A stretch of DNA of 63,321 nt from Desulfarculus sp. (GTDB lineage Bacteria > Desulfobacterota > Desulfarculia > Desulfarculales > Desulfarculaceae), in assembly GCA_016218705.1 (NCBI GenBank), contig JACRDC010000041.1, positions 1 through 63,321 of the forward strand, given 5' to 3'. The notes under the pieces were generated by a model. The model was given only the letters and a program-made list of their open reading frames with translations, had not been told where the DNA came from and searched no databases. Position 1 is the first letter of the stretch; every line of letters begins with the position of its first letter. Made by a program: the position numbers and the translations under genes. Of the stretch, positions 35,504 through 44,300 are shown one piece after another.

Positions 35504-36439
35504 CTAGTTGCTTGGCGAGGCAGATGCCACACTCATTTTTACCATTGCGGTACCAAGGTGGTTTTCTATGATCTTGTGTGCAGGGGAATTCATCAGCGTA
35601 TTAATAAAGCAGTGATGAACGCTTAGCACCAAGTCCTGAAAAACTTGGTCATCCTCTAACTGCTCCACTACAAGACCCATTTCTCTACACTCAGCAAGGT
35701 GAATATGCTTACCGTGGCTTCTATTTAATTTATAGTCGGTCAATTTTTTTATTATATTTTTTACGACCCTATCTCTTTTAACTTTTGGCATACTGGCAAA
35801 CATCACATTTTCTAGCTCATGCTTTACAAATCCTTCAGACCATTTTACTGCGTCTTCGCATTGGCGTAAAAAGGTTGGGCGGTATTGCCCGACAATTAAC
35901 GACCACAATGGCAGCATGGCCGGGTCTTTCTTGACCTCCTTTAATGCTCTCTTAAATTCGTCAACCACGCCCTGCGCGGGTATGCCGTTTAAATGTGGAT
36001 CAATTGGCCCTAAATTTGATTGTTTACCCAATACGATGGCCTTGCAACTACATGCCAACATTGTACCGGCGGACATTGCGATTTGCGGGACTATGGCCCT
36101 GATATCATTGCCAAACATCTGCCTAAGGTAATTTACGATCGACTCGGTAGCCGCAATACTGCCCCCTTCGGTATGCAGTATTAAATCCAAGCCTTTGCTG
36201 CGGTCAAGATGATGGACGCCCATCATAAAGCCGTTTTTGTCTTCATCATTAATCTCTGTGCCACGGATATTTGGCTTAGACAGCCAGCCAGAATAATACG
36301 CAATTATGTTTCTTCCTGTGTATTCATGAAGTTGTGATAAATACTTTCTCCTAATAATGTTGACAGCGCTATTCGCCTCAGTGCTAGCCTGAATGCGCTT
36401 GTTGTGAATTTCGTTGAGTATGTCGTGCCAGTTTGGCAT
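35504..36439 (-). CDS. SDH-type Clp-fold serine proteinase (IS passenger)
   Basis: 311 residues. The Clp/crotonase-fold core shows LDLILHTEGGSIAATESIVN (oxyanion GGS at 92-94), S123 in QIAMSAGTMLA as the probable nucleophile and NLGPIDPHL (D147/H149) after it. This matches the serine dehydrogenase proteinase (SDH) family and differs from ClpP in lacking the ClpP barrel-contact motifs. There is no signal peptide. Its start shares one base with the stop of the upstream small gene. It is lower in G+C than the chromosome and lies inside the IS, so it travels as cargo. Host benefit or defence could be its role; both are inference. Confidence 0.8.
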   Translation of the reverse strand: MPNWHDILNEIHNKRIQASTEANSAVNIIRRKYLSQLHEYTGRNIIAYYSGWLSKPNIRGTEINDEDKNGFMMGVHHLDRSKGLDLILHTEGGSIAATESIVNYLRQMFGNDIRAIVPQIAMSAGTMLACSCKAIVLGKQSNLGPIDPHLNGIPAQGVVDEFKRALKEVKKDPAMLPLWSLIVGQYRPTFLRQCEDAVKWSEGFVKHELENVMFASMPKVKRDRVVKNIIKKLTDYKLNRSHGKHIHLAECREMGLVVEQLEDDQVFQDLVLSVHHCFINTLMNSPAHKIIENHLGTAMVKMSVASASPSN

Positions 36440-36636
36440 TATTGATGGCTATTCTGCATGAACAAAGCAACATCAGCGACATTATTGGCTGCCGTGCTCG
36501 GGACATCTCGCAACACGGTGGGCATTGTAAAGTAATCTGGCTCGTTATTGGGCTTGATGTTGGCCTTATTCAACAAGGCACGATGTAGTTGCTCAAGCGT
36601 TTGTGGCTTAGTGGTCAACTTCTTGGCCTTCGGCAT
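36439..36636 (-). CDS. Small passenger protein, unknown
   Basis: 65 residues from the ATG at 36636 (AGAAGGAGAAG upstream); an in-frame start 17 codons further up is possible. It begins with a Lys-rich stretch (MPKAKKLTTKPQTLEQLHRA). No domain is recognised. Its stop overlaps the proteinase start by one base (TAATG), so the two are translationally coupled and probably work as a pair. Confidence 0.6.
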   Translation of the reverse strand: MPKAKKLTTKPQTLEQLHRALLNKANIKPNNEPDYFTMPTVLRDVPSTAANNVADVALFMQNSHQ

Positions 36637-36665
36637 GGTTTCTTCTCCTTCTGCAAGAGGGACAC

Positions 36666-36896
36666 CTAAGTATCCACCTTCTCCCATCTAGCTCGGGCCG
36701 CTAGCCTGGCGATCTCTTGCCGCTGTTCCTCAGTTAGGCTTTCTGCCCTTGCCTTCGCCCCTGCCTGCCCGGACCTGACTCTCCCGGACTTGTCCGGTAG
36801 AATCTCCTCTACCTCGCCCGTAGCGATCTTGGCCACGGCGATAGCGCAACCAATTACGTCCGCCGGGCGATTCTCTCCCCGTGGACCCTTGGGCAT
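36666..36896 (-). CDS. Small basic passenger protein, RNA/DNA-binding-like
   Basis: 76 residues from the ATG at 36896, preceded by GAGGAG. MPKGPRGENRPADVIGCAIA and the C-terminal KARAESLTEEQRQEIARLAA plus RARW follow a pattern I know from small proteins on mobile elements (GGKARAxxLSPExRxEIAxxAAxARW). It is the first gene of the passenger set and may be its regulator. Confidence 0.6.
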   Translation of the reverse strand: MPKGPRGENRPADVIGCAIAVAKIATGEVEEILPDKSGRVRSGQAGAKARAESLTEEQRQEIARLAARARWEKVDT

Positions 36897-36982
36897 CCCC
36901 TGCTCCTCGCTAGTAGTTTCCTCCATCCAAAAGGTAGCACAGCGTAGCCCAGAGGGGAAGAGGCTTGTATCACTTAGTACTT

Positions 36983-37000
36983 TCAAACTGAGACACTACC
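36983..37000. repeat. IS1-family right terminal inverted repeat
   Basis: The perfect complement of 34572-34589, followed directly by the AGGCGCCC target duplication. Confidence 0.9.
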
Positions 37001-37122
37001 AGGCGCCCCGGCGGATGTTAACGAACCTGGCCAAGCGGCCAGGCAACCCCAAAAAGGGGCCGGGCGGGGTTGGCAGTCCCGCCCGGCCTGGTCTGGGGGA
37101 TGGAGAAGAGAGGGGAGAGGCC

Positions 37123-37512
37123 TTACTTATTGCCCTTGCGCATGTCAATGTCGTCGGGGTACATCACCGCCTCGTGGCCGCGCTCGCCGGTGCGGATGCG
37201 CACGACCTCCTCCACGGGGTAGATGAAGATCAGTCCGTCGCCGGCCTCGCCGTTGGTGCCGGTCTTGCCGGCCTTGACGATGGCGTTGACCGTCTCCTCC
37301 AGGTTGTGGGAACTCAGCACGATGTTGATCTGGATCTTGGGCAGCAGGTCCACCTGGTAGGAGCCCGAGCGCCCCGAGAGCAGGATGCCGCCCTGCCGGC
37401 CGTGGCCGCGTATCTCGAAGATGTTCATGCCCACGATGCCGATGGCCCTTAGCGCGTCCTTGACGTCGTTGAGCTTGTCTTCCCTGATTATGGCTTCAAT
37501 CTTCCTTAACAT
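37123..37512 (-). CDS. glnK: PII nitrogen regulatory protein (GlnK/GlnB type)
   Basis: 129 residues, slightly longer than the usual 112. It begins MLRKIEAIIREDKLNDVKDA. The T-loop is atypical (GRQGGILLSGRSGSYQVDLL) but keeps the tyrosine in the uridylylation position before QVDLLPK. The B-loop TGTNGEAGDGLIFIYPVEEV is intact. It binds ATP/ADP and 2-oxoglutarate and plugs the ammonium channel. It lies 18 nt after amt, the usual amt-glnK pair, and shares the sigma54 promoter upstream of amt. Confidence 0.93.
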   Translation of the reverse strand: MLRKIEAIIREDKLNDVKDALRAIGIVGMNIFEIRGHGRQGGILLSGRSGSYQVDLLPKIQINIVLSSHNLEETVNAIVKAGKTGTNGEAGDGLIFIYPVEEVVRIRTGERGHEAVMYPDDIDMRKGNK

Positions 37513-37530
37513 TTCCCTATTCTCCGTTTC

Positions 37531-38763
37531 TTACGAGTAGGCCCGCTCGCCATGCTCGGACAGGTCCAGGCCGACTTCCTCCTCGGGCTGGGTGACCCGA
37601 AGCCCCATCAGGGCGTCCAGGACCTTGGCCAGTACGAAGGTGACCACGAACACGAAACCGATGGTGGTGGCGCAGGCCACGATCTGGGTCCACAACTGGG
37701 CGGCGTTGCCGTAGAACAGGCCGTCGGCCCCCGCTTCGTTGACACTCTTGGTGGCCAGCAGGCCGGTCATCAGGGCGCCGGTGAGTCCGCCCATGCCGTG
37801 GCAGGCCCAGACGTCCAGGGAGTCGTCCAGCTTCATCTTCTGGCGCAGGCGGATGGCGTAGAAGCTGATGGGCGCGGCCACGGCGCCGATGAGCATGGCG
37901 CCCATGGGGGTGACGAAGCCGGCCGCCGGGGTGATGGCCACCAGGCCCACCACCGCGCCGGTGGCGATGCCGAGCACGCTGGGCTTGTTGTCGCCCCAGG
38001 CGCAGAGCATCCAGGCCAGGGCCGCGGCGGCCGTGGCGGTGTTGGTGTTGACGAAGGCGTAGGTGGCCAGGCCGTCGGCGGCCAGGGCCGAGCCGGCGTT
38101 GAACCCGAACCAGCCGAACCACAACAGGCCGGCGCCCAGCACGGTGTAGGGGATGTTATGCGGCTCCATGGGGGCGCTCAGGTAGGCCTTGCGCGGGCCG
38201 ATGGCCAAGGCCATGGCCAGGGCGGAGAAGCCGGCCGCGATGTGCACCACGGTGCCACCGGCGAAGTCCAGGGCGCCCATGGTCTTGAGCCAGCCGCCGT
38301 CGCCCCAGACCCAGTGGGCCAGGGGATCATAGACCAGGGTGCTCCACAGGATGCTGAAGACCAGGAAGGTCTTGAAGCGCACGCGGTCCACGATGGTGCC
38401 GGTGATGAGCGCTGGGGTGATGATGGCGAACATCATCTGGAAGGCGCAGAAGAGCAGGTGGGGGATGGTCTTGGAGTAGGTTTCGAAGGGGCTGCCGTCC
38501 ACTCCCTTGAGCCCGGCCCAGGAGAGATCGCCGATGAGGCCCTTGACATCGGGACCGAAGGCCAGCGAGTAGCCGAAGAGCACCCACTGCACGCTGATGA
38601 GCCCGATCATGATGAAGGAGAGGTTCAAGGTGGAGAGCACGTTCTTCTTGCGTACCATGCCGCCGTAGAAGAAGGCCAGGGCTGGAGTCATCAAGAGCAC
38701 CAGGGCCGTGCTGACCAGCACCCAGGCGGTATCACCAGGGTTGATGGCGAGGGGGGGATTCAT
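37531..38763 (-). CDS. amt: Ammonium transporter
   Basis: 410 residues with about 11 membrane helices. The start at 38763 has AGGAGG 7 nt upstream. Family marks include FFYGGMVRKKNVLSTL (about 31-46), the channel-lining FAGGTVVHIAAGFSAL (first conserved His), the LLWFGWFGFNAGS block and DVWACHGMGGLTGALM (second His). It moves ammonium/ammonia across the inner membrane and is gated by the PII protein encoded next. A sigma54 element about 105 nt upstream points to nitrogen control. Confidence 0.95.
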   Translation of the reverse strand: MNPPLAINPGDTAWVLVSTALVLLMTPALAFFYGGMVRKKNVLSTLNLSFIMIGLISVQWVLFGYSLAFGPDVKGLIGDLSWAGLKGVDGSPFETYSKTIPHLLFCAFQMMFAIITPALITGTIVDRVRFKTFLVFSILWSTLVYDPLAHWVWGDGGWLKTMGALDFAGGTVVHIAAGFSALAMALAIGPRKAYLSAPMEPHNIPYTVLGAGLLWFGWFGFNAGSALAADGLATYAFVNTNTATAAAALAWMLCAWGDNKPSVLGIATGAVVGLVAITPAAGFVTPMGAMLIGAVAAPISFYAIRLRQKMKLDDSLDVWACHGMGGLTGALMTGLLATKSVNEAGADGLFYGNAAQLWTQIVACATTIGFVFVVTFVLAKVLDALMGLRVTQPEEEVGLDLSEHGERAYS

Positions 38764-38865
38764 CGGGGACCTCCTGTTTGCGGTTGACTGTGCCCCCTGC
38801 CACCAGGGGACTGGTTTAATGCTTTGCCGCGCGCCATACCCGCGCACGGGCTTGCCAGGGGCTAG

Positions 38866-38882
38866 AGCAACCACGGTGCCAA
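38866..38882 (-). promoter_or_regulatory. Sigma54 promoter of amt-glnK
   Basis: On the minus strand TTGGCAC-CGTGG-TTGCT has the -24 GG and -12 GC at the exact sigma54 spacing. The start point would lie near 38855, giving a leader of about 90 nt. Confidence 0.75.
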
Positions 38883-39137
38883 AAGAGACCTTGTGGGACA
38901 ACATGCTTAATTTGCAGGCTAAAAACTGGCAAAGCCCGCGAGAGGGGCGCAAGAGGACTTACAGCGCGGTAGGCTTGTCCCAGGCCGGCGGGGCGGCGCG
39001 AGGGGCACTGGCGGGTGGGAACAGGAAGGGCTGGGAGCGGGCCGCGCGGGGTTTCGGGGGTGTTATGCCAGTAAATTTAACTTGTTGGCTTGGATAGGCC
39101 CCTGGCGCCTACGAAAGGGTATACATAAACTTACAAA

Positions 39138-39153
39138 CATACCCGTGGGTATG
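39138..39153 (-). terminator. Weak hairpin after pbpC
   Basis: CATACC-CACG-GGTATG is followed on the minus strand by TTTGTAAGTTT, 16 nt past the pbpC stop. Confidence 0.35.
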
Positions 39154-39168
39154 AATTGCTGTGCGAAG

Positions 39169-41367
39169 CTACGGCGCCAGCACGGTGAAGCGGGCCACGG
39201 CCCGCTGCCGGCCGCCCGGGCCGCTGGCCAAGACCTCTATAAGGTGGTGGCCGGGGCTCAAGGGTACCCGGTGGCGCAGGGGGTCTGGGCCGGGGGGCAG
39301 CTCGCGGCCGTTGAGCAGCCAACTGGCCCGGCTCACCGGTCCGGCGGCGGCAGCCCGGCAGGCCAGCACCTGCAGGCTGGGGTCCAGGTCCGGGTCCAGG
39401 GCGTAGACCGCCTCCGGGGCCGGAGTGACCAGGCAGAGGGCCGGGGAGGCCGGGGCGGCGGCCTCCAGGCGGGGGGCGTGCAGGGGACAAGGGCCGCTGG
39501 GCGGGGCCGAGGCCAGGAACAGCTCCTCCATGGCCGCCGGGCAGGCCGGGCCGGCCAGGGTGCCGCTGCCGGCGCAGACTTGGTGCCTGACCAAGCCCGC
39601 CGGTGGGGCGGGCAGGCGTCCCGGCTCCTGGCGGTGCAGGTAGAGCATCACCTGGCGCCACAGGGGCGCGGCCCCGCTGACCCCGGAGATGCCCCGCATG
39701 GGCAGGCCCTCGAAGTTGCCGGCCCACACCCCCACGGTGTAGTCACTGGTGTAGCCCAGGCACCAGTTGTCGCGGTGCTGCTGGCTGGTGCCGGTCTTGA
39801 CCGCCGTGGGGAAGGGCAGCTCCAGCAGCCCGTGGCGGCCAAAGCCGGCGGCGCGGGCCTGGTCGTCGGCCAAGACCGAGGTGACCAGCCCGGCCACGGC
39901 CTCGCTGAAGGCCCGCCGGGGAGGGGCGCCCTCCTGGCCTTGCCACAGGCGGGCCGGGCTCCACAGGCCGCCACTGGCCAGGGCCGCGTAGGCCTGGGTC
40001 AGCTCCAGGAGGCTCACCTCGCCGTCGCCCAGGGCCAGGCCCAGGCCGTAGTGGCTGGCCTCCCGGGGCAGGCCCAGGCCGGCCAGGCGCAGGCGCTCCA
40101 GCACCGCAGCCGGGGTCAGTTCCTCCACCAGGCGCAGGGCCGGCAGGTTCAGCGAGCTGGCCAGGGCCACCCGCAGGCTCACCAGGCCCCGGTGCTGGCC
40201 GTCGTAGTCCACGGGGCGGTAGGCGCCGTCCGCCAGGCCCCGGCTCAGGGGCTCGTCGGCGACGCGGCTGGCCAGGGTGCGCCCTTGCTCCAGGGCCAGG
40301 GCGTAGATGAAGGGTTTCAAGGCGCTGCCCGGCTGGCGGCGGGCCAGCACCCCGTCCACCTGGCCGTTCAGCGGCCCCCGGAAGTCCTGGGAGCCCACCC
40401 AGGCCAGCACCGCGCGGTCGCGGTTGCGCAAGACCAGCACGGCGGCCTGCCTGAGGCCCTGGCTCTGGCGCTCCCGGCAGGCCTGGCGCACCAGATCGGC
40501 CAGGGCCTGTTGCAGGGTTGGGTCCAGGTCGGTGGCGATGACCTCCGGGGCCTGTCCCTCCAGGCGGCTGGCCAGGGCGGCGGCGAAATGGGGGGCCGCT
40601 GGCGGAGGCGGCGGGGCCGGGGCCATCTCCAGGGGCGCGGCCAGGGCGCGGGCCAGGGCCGGCGCATCCAAGGCCCCGGCCATGGCCATGCCCCGCAGGA
40701 TGGCGTCGCGCCGGGCTTGGAGCCGGGGGCGGTTGGCGGGTTGCAGCAGGCGCGAGGGGTCCTGGGGCAGGGCCATGAGCAGCGCCGCCTCCTGGGGGGC
40801 CAGGCGCTGGGGCGTGGCGCCCAAGAGTTCGCGGCTGGCGGCCACGATGCCCACCAGGGGGCCGCCAAAGGGCGCCCGGTTGAGGTACTGGCAGAGCACC
40901 TCGTCCTTGCCCAGGCGGGCCTCCAACCACAGAGCCCGGGCCGCCTCCTTGAGCTTGGCCCCCATTGAGCGGCGCGAGGGGCTTTCCAGGCGGGCCACCT
41001 GCATGGTGATGGTGGAGCCGCCCTGCACTACGCGGCCAGCCAGGAGGTTGCGCCAGGCCGCCCGCGCCAGGGCCACGGGGTCCACGCCGGGGTGGTCATG
41101 GAAGCGGCGGTCCTCGGCGGCCAGGGCCGCGGCCCTCACCAAGGGCGGTATCTCCCCGGCCGCCAGCCAGGGGCCGGCCCGGCGCTCCGGGTGGGTCAGG
41201 CTGGCTAAAATCTGGCCATCGCCGGCCAACACCCGGCGCTCCACCTGGGGGCCGTAACCGTGCTGGGGTAACTGGCCAGGCCCAAGCACCGCCAGACCCC
41301 ACAGCAAGAGGGGCGCCAGCGCCAGGCTCGCGCCGGCCAGCAGGAGCCCTCGATGGACGCCTTTCAT
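39169..41367 (-). CDS. pbpC: Penicillin-binding protein 1C
   Basis: 732 residues, one N-terminal membrane helix (about 8-30). The glycosyltransferase domain (about 60-230) shows EDRRFHDHPGVDPVALARAA and GGSTITMQVARL. The transpeptidase domain has GSALKPFIYAL (SxxK), SSLN (SxN) and VKTGTSQQHRDNW (KTG). A C-terminal PBP1C-specific beta domain follows (about 620-732). It polymerises and cross-links peptidoglycan. Its ATG overlaps the macroglobulin stop by 4 nt. The pairing of pbpC with a bacterial macroglobulin is well known and links wall repair to protease trapping. Confidence 0.93.
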   Translation of the reverse strand: MKGVHRGLLLAGASLALAPLLLWGLAVLGPGQLPQHGYGPQVERRVLAGDGQILASLTHPERRAGPWLAAGEIPPLVRAAALAAEDRRFHDHPGVDPVALARAAWRNLLAGRVVQGGSTITMQVARLESPSRRSMGAKLKEAARALWLEARLGKDEVLCQYLNRAPFGGPLVGIVAASRELLGATPQRLAPQEAALLMALPQDPSRLLQPANRPRLQARRDAILRGMAMAGALDAPALARALAAPLEMAPAPPPPPAAPHFAAALASRLEGQAPEVIATDLDPTLQQALADLVRQACRERQSQGLRQAAVLVLRNRDRAVLAWVGSQDFRGPLNGQVDGVLARRQPGSALKPFIYALALEQGRTLASRVADEPLSRGLADGAYRPVDYDGQHRGLVSLRVALASSLNLPALRLVEELTPAAVLERLRLAGLGLPREASHYGLGLALGDGEVSLLELTQAYAALASGGLWSPARLWQGQEGAPPRRAFSEAVAGLVTSVLADDQARAAGFGRHGLLELPFPTAVKTGTSQQHRDNWCLGYTSDYTVGVWAGNFEGLPMRGISGVSGAAPLWRQVMLYLHRQEPGRLPAPPAGLVRHQVCAGSGTLAGPACPAAMEELFLASAPPSGPCPLHAPRLEAAAPASPALCLVTPAPEAVYALDPDLDPSLQVLACRAAAAGPVSRASWLLNGRELPPGPDPLRHRVPLSPGHHLIEVLASGPGGRQRAVARFTVLAP

Positions 41368-44300
41368 CTCACCTCCAGCATCCCGGCCGCCGTGGCGCCC
41401 ATGACCTCGGGGCTGTACATCTCCTCGGCCGTGGCCGGCCGCTGGCCAAAGGCCCCCGGGGCCACGGCGCGCAGGGTGTAGCGGTAGGTGTAGACCCCCG
41501 GGTCCAGGCGGGGGGCGTAGAGCAAGAGTCCTGTCTTGCGCAGCTCCTTGAAGCGCCAGGGCTGCCAGGAGGCCTGCTCCTGGCCGTCCTCGGAGGGCTC
41601 GGCCGCCGGGGCGTTCAGGGGCTCCAGGCCAGCCGGGTAGGGGTCGCTGACCAGCACGTGGTGGCGCGTCTGGCTGACCAGGAGGGTCAGCAGGCACTCC
41701 ATGGTGTCGCCCACCTGGGGCGGCCCCTGGCTTTTTAGCGGCCGCAGCACCCGGGCCAGCAGGAAGCCGGCGTTGACCGCATTGGCCGGAGGCTGGCCGG
41801 GGGCGTGGCTCAGGCGCACCGACCAGTGGGGACGCCCCTCTTGGGCCGCCAGGGCCAGTTCCTGGGCCTGACCGGGGGTCAGGCGCTCGCGGGGCACCGC
41901 CAGGCTGGCCGGCTGGTCCGTGGGGCCGGCGAAGCGCTGGGCCATGATTTCCCGGCCATCCAGCTTGACACCCACATTGGCCGGGCCGGAGGCGCCGGGG
42001 CGGCCCAGGTAGGCCGCCAGGCCCCACAGGCCAAAGACCGCCTCTTGGGTGGACAGCGTCTTGCTCTCGCCCAGGCGGGCCGCCACCCAGGCGGCCAGGC
42101 CCTCCAGGCGGGGATAAGCCGGCTGGGTCTGGGTCAGCACCCACAGCACCAGGGCGTTGTCGCGCAGGGTGGAGCCCATGATTTCCTTGAGGCCGCCGGG
42201 CTCCACGCCAGCGAAGTGCAGATGCTGGGCGCTGGCCACCGCCGAGGCCTCCAGGCGGGTCAAGAGCTCGGCCACCGCCCCGGGCATCTGGCTGAGCTGG
42301 GCGGCGCGCAACAAGGCCGCCAGGCCCATGGGCGAGAGCCCCTGGGAGCGGGTCAGGGCCGCCTCCAGGGCTGGACGCATGGGCCGCCCCTCCTGGGCCA
42401 GGGCCATGAGCGCCAGGGCCTCGGCCAGGCGGCGGGCCTGCTGGTTGGCCTTGGGCAGCGGTCCCTTGCGCAGGTTGTCATGCAGATAGTCCAGGGCGCG
42501 CTTCTTGACCTCGGGCTCCAGCACGGCCCCGGCGGCCTTCATCTGCTGGGCGGCCAAGAGGGCGTAGGCGGTGACGAAGAAGTCGGAGCGGCGCTGGCCG
42601 GGCCACAGCCCCAGGCCACCGTCGCCGTGCTGGAAGTCGGCCACCTGGTCCAAGGCGGCCTGCACCGCCGAGCGCTCGATACCAGCGGAGGGCAGGCCCA
42701 GGGCCGGGCCGTGGGCCAGGATCAAGGCCCGGGCCGCGGCCTTGCTCAGACGCTGCTCCAGGCACTCCCAGGGGTAGTCCAGGAGCACCGCCGTGGGCGT
42801 GCCCAGCACGGCGGCCAAGGAGGGTGCCACCACCACCTCCAGCCTGTTGCGCTGGGGGTCGGCCCCGGCGGGGATGGCCAGGGGCACCGCCACGCTGCCC
42901 CGCCCGCCGGCCGGGTCCAGCTCGCCGGCCATGGCCGCGGTCTCCAGGTTGGTCAAGGGCAGCACCGGCAGCTTGAACAGGGCGGCGTCTTGCTCGCCCT
43001 CCAGGCTGGCCTGCAGGGTGAGGCTGGCCGCGCCGGCTGCTCCGGCCTTGACCAGGAAGTCCATGGGCCGGCTTTGGCCCGGGGCCAGCTCCAGGGTCTG
43101 CCGGTCCGGACCCTCCAGGCTCAGGCCCGAGGCCTGGGCGGTCACCGTCACCTGGCCACCACGGCTGCCCAGGTTCTGCACCAGCACCCGGGCGGCGAAG
43201 CGGTCGCCGCTGACCGCGAAGCGCGGCAGGGCCGAGAGCATCTGCAAGGGCCGGCTGGCCCGCACGACCGCCTTGCCCAGGCCGAAGTCCCCGCCCTGGC
43301 CGGCGGCCACGGCCACCAGGCGGTAGGCGGTGAGGCTGTCGGGCAGCTTGAATCCCACCTCCAGACGGCCCGAGGCGTCGGTCTGGCCCTGGGCCAGCCA
43401 GTACACGGCGGGGTGGAAGTCCTGGCGTAAAGCCTGGCCCAGGCCGCCGCCGCCAGCCGAGTCCTCGCCCTTCTGCCCCTGGAAGCGCTGCCCCACCACC
43501 TGGGTGCGTCCGTCGGCGCTCAGCACGCTCAGCGGGCGGGGCTTGTCAAAGGTGGCCCGGGGGTCGTAGGAGTCCTGCCCGCCGGCCGCCGTGAGCACAC
43601 GCTCATCCACGGCCAGGAAGGTCACCTGGCACTGGCGGGGCCGGTCGTCCAGGCCGCTGACCGCCACCTTGGCCGCCACCTCCTGCCCCGGCTTCAGTTC
43701 GCTCTGGCTGGGCTCCACCTTGACCTTGAGCCCGGCCTGGGGGTCGTGCACCTTGACCACGGCGTAGCCGATGCGCACCTGGGGCCGGCCCAGGTCCGGG
43801 CCGGCGGAGGAGCCGGGACCCACCCGGCCGCGCACCAGGAGCACGCCCAGGTAGGCGTTGGGCGCGTCCTCGGCGCCGATGGGCACCTCGATCACCGGCG
43901 CTGGTCCCTCTACCTGGCGCACGATGGTGCGCCGCACCCCCAGGCCCTCCACGCTGACCAGGGCCGTGGCCTGGGCAAAGGGGTTCTTGATGAGCAGGCG
44001 GGCGCTCTGGCCGGGGCGCAGGCTGGCCGAGTCGGCCACGATCTCCAGGCGGTGGTCGTCGAAGCGCTGCCATCCGGCCAGGCCGGCCCCGCTGGCGTAG
44101 AGATAGGCGCCGCTTCGGTTCAGGCGGCCCTCGTGGTCCTTGACCTCGGCCAGCAGGGCGTAGGTGCCGGCCTCGGGCGGGGTGAAGTTCAGGGCCGCGC
44201 CGGCCGTGGGCAGGTCCAGGCCCTGCTGCCATACCTGCTCCCGCCGGGCCTGGGCCAGGTGGCGGTAGAAGCCGCCCGGCCCGCGCTCTCGCACCGTCTC

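Larger units (their letters stand above)
34572..37000. mobile_element. IS1-family element with passenger genes
   Basis: Exact 18-bp terminal inverted repeats GGTAGTGTCTCAGTTTGA (34572-34589) and its complement (36983-37000). It is flanked by 8-bp direct repeats AGGCGCCC at 34564-34571 and 37001-37008. Ends beginning GGTnnTG and an 8-9-bp duplication are typical of the IS1 family. Its 2429 bp is far more than transposase needs; three other genes lie upstream of tnp on the same strand and are clearly lower in G+C than the host. The intact ends and perfect duplication indicate recent insertion. Confidence 0.88.
38764..39168. other. Intergenic region upstream of amt
   Basis: No gene in 405 nt. 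It holds the sigma54 promoter of amt (38866-38882) and, at the far end, a small hairpin after pbpC (39138-39153). The middle has mixed composition and no clear NtrC palindromes. Confidence 0.5.

Noticed and set aside
39169-42144. Extension of pbpC to a 991-residue protein
   Set aside because: The extra 259 N-terminal residues are Gly/Pro/Arg-rich antisense-like sequence inside the macroglobulin gene. The ATG at 41367 overlaps the upstream stop and starts a normal membrane helix.
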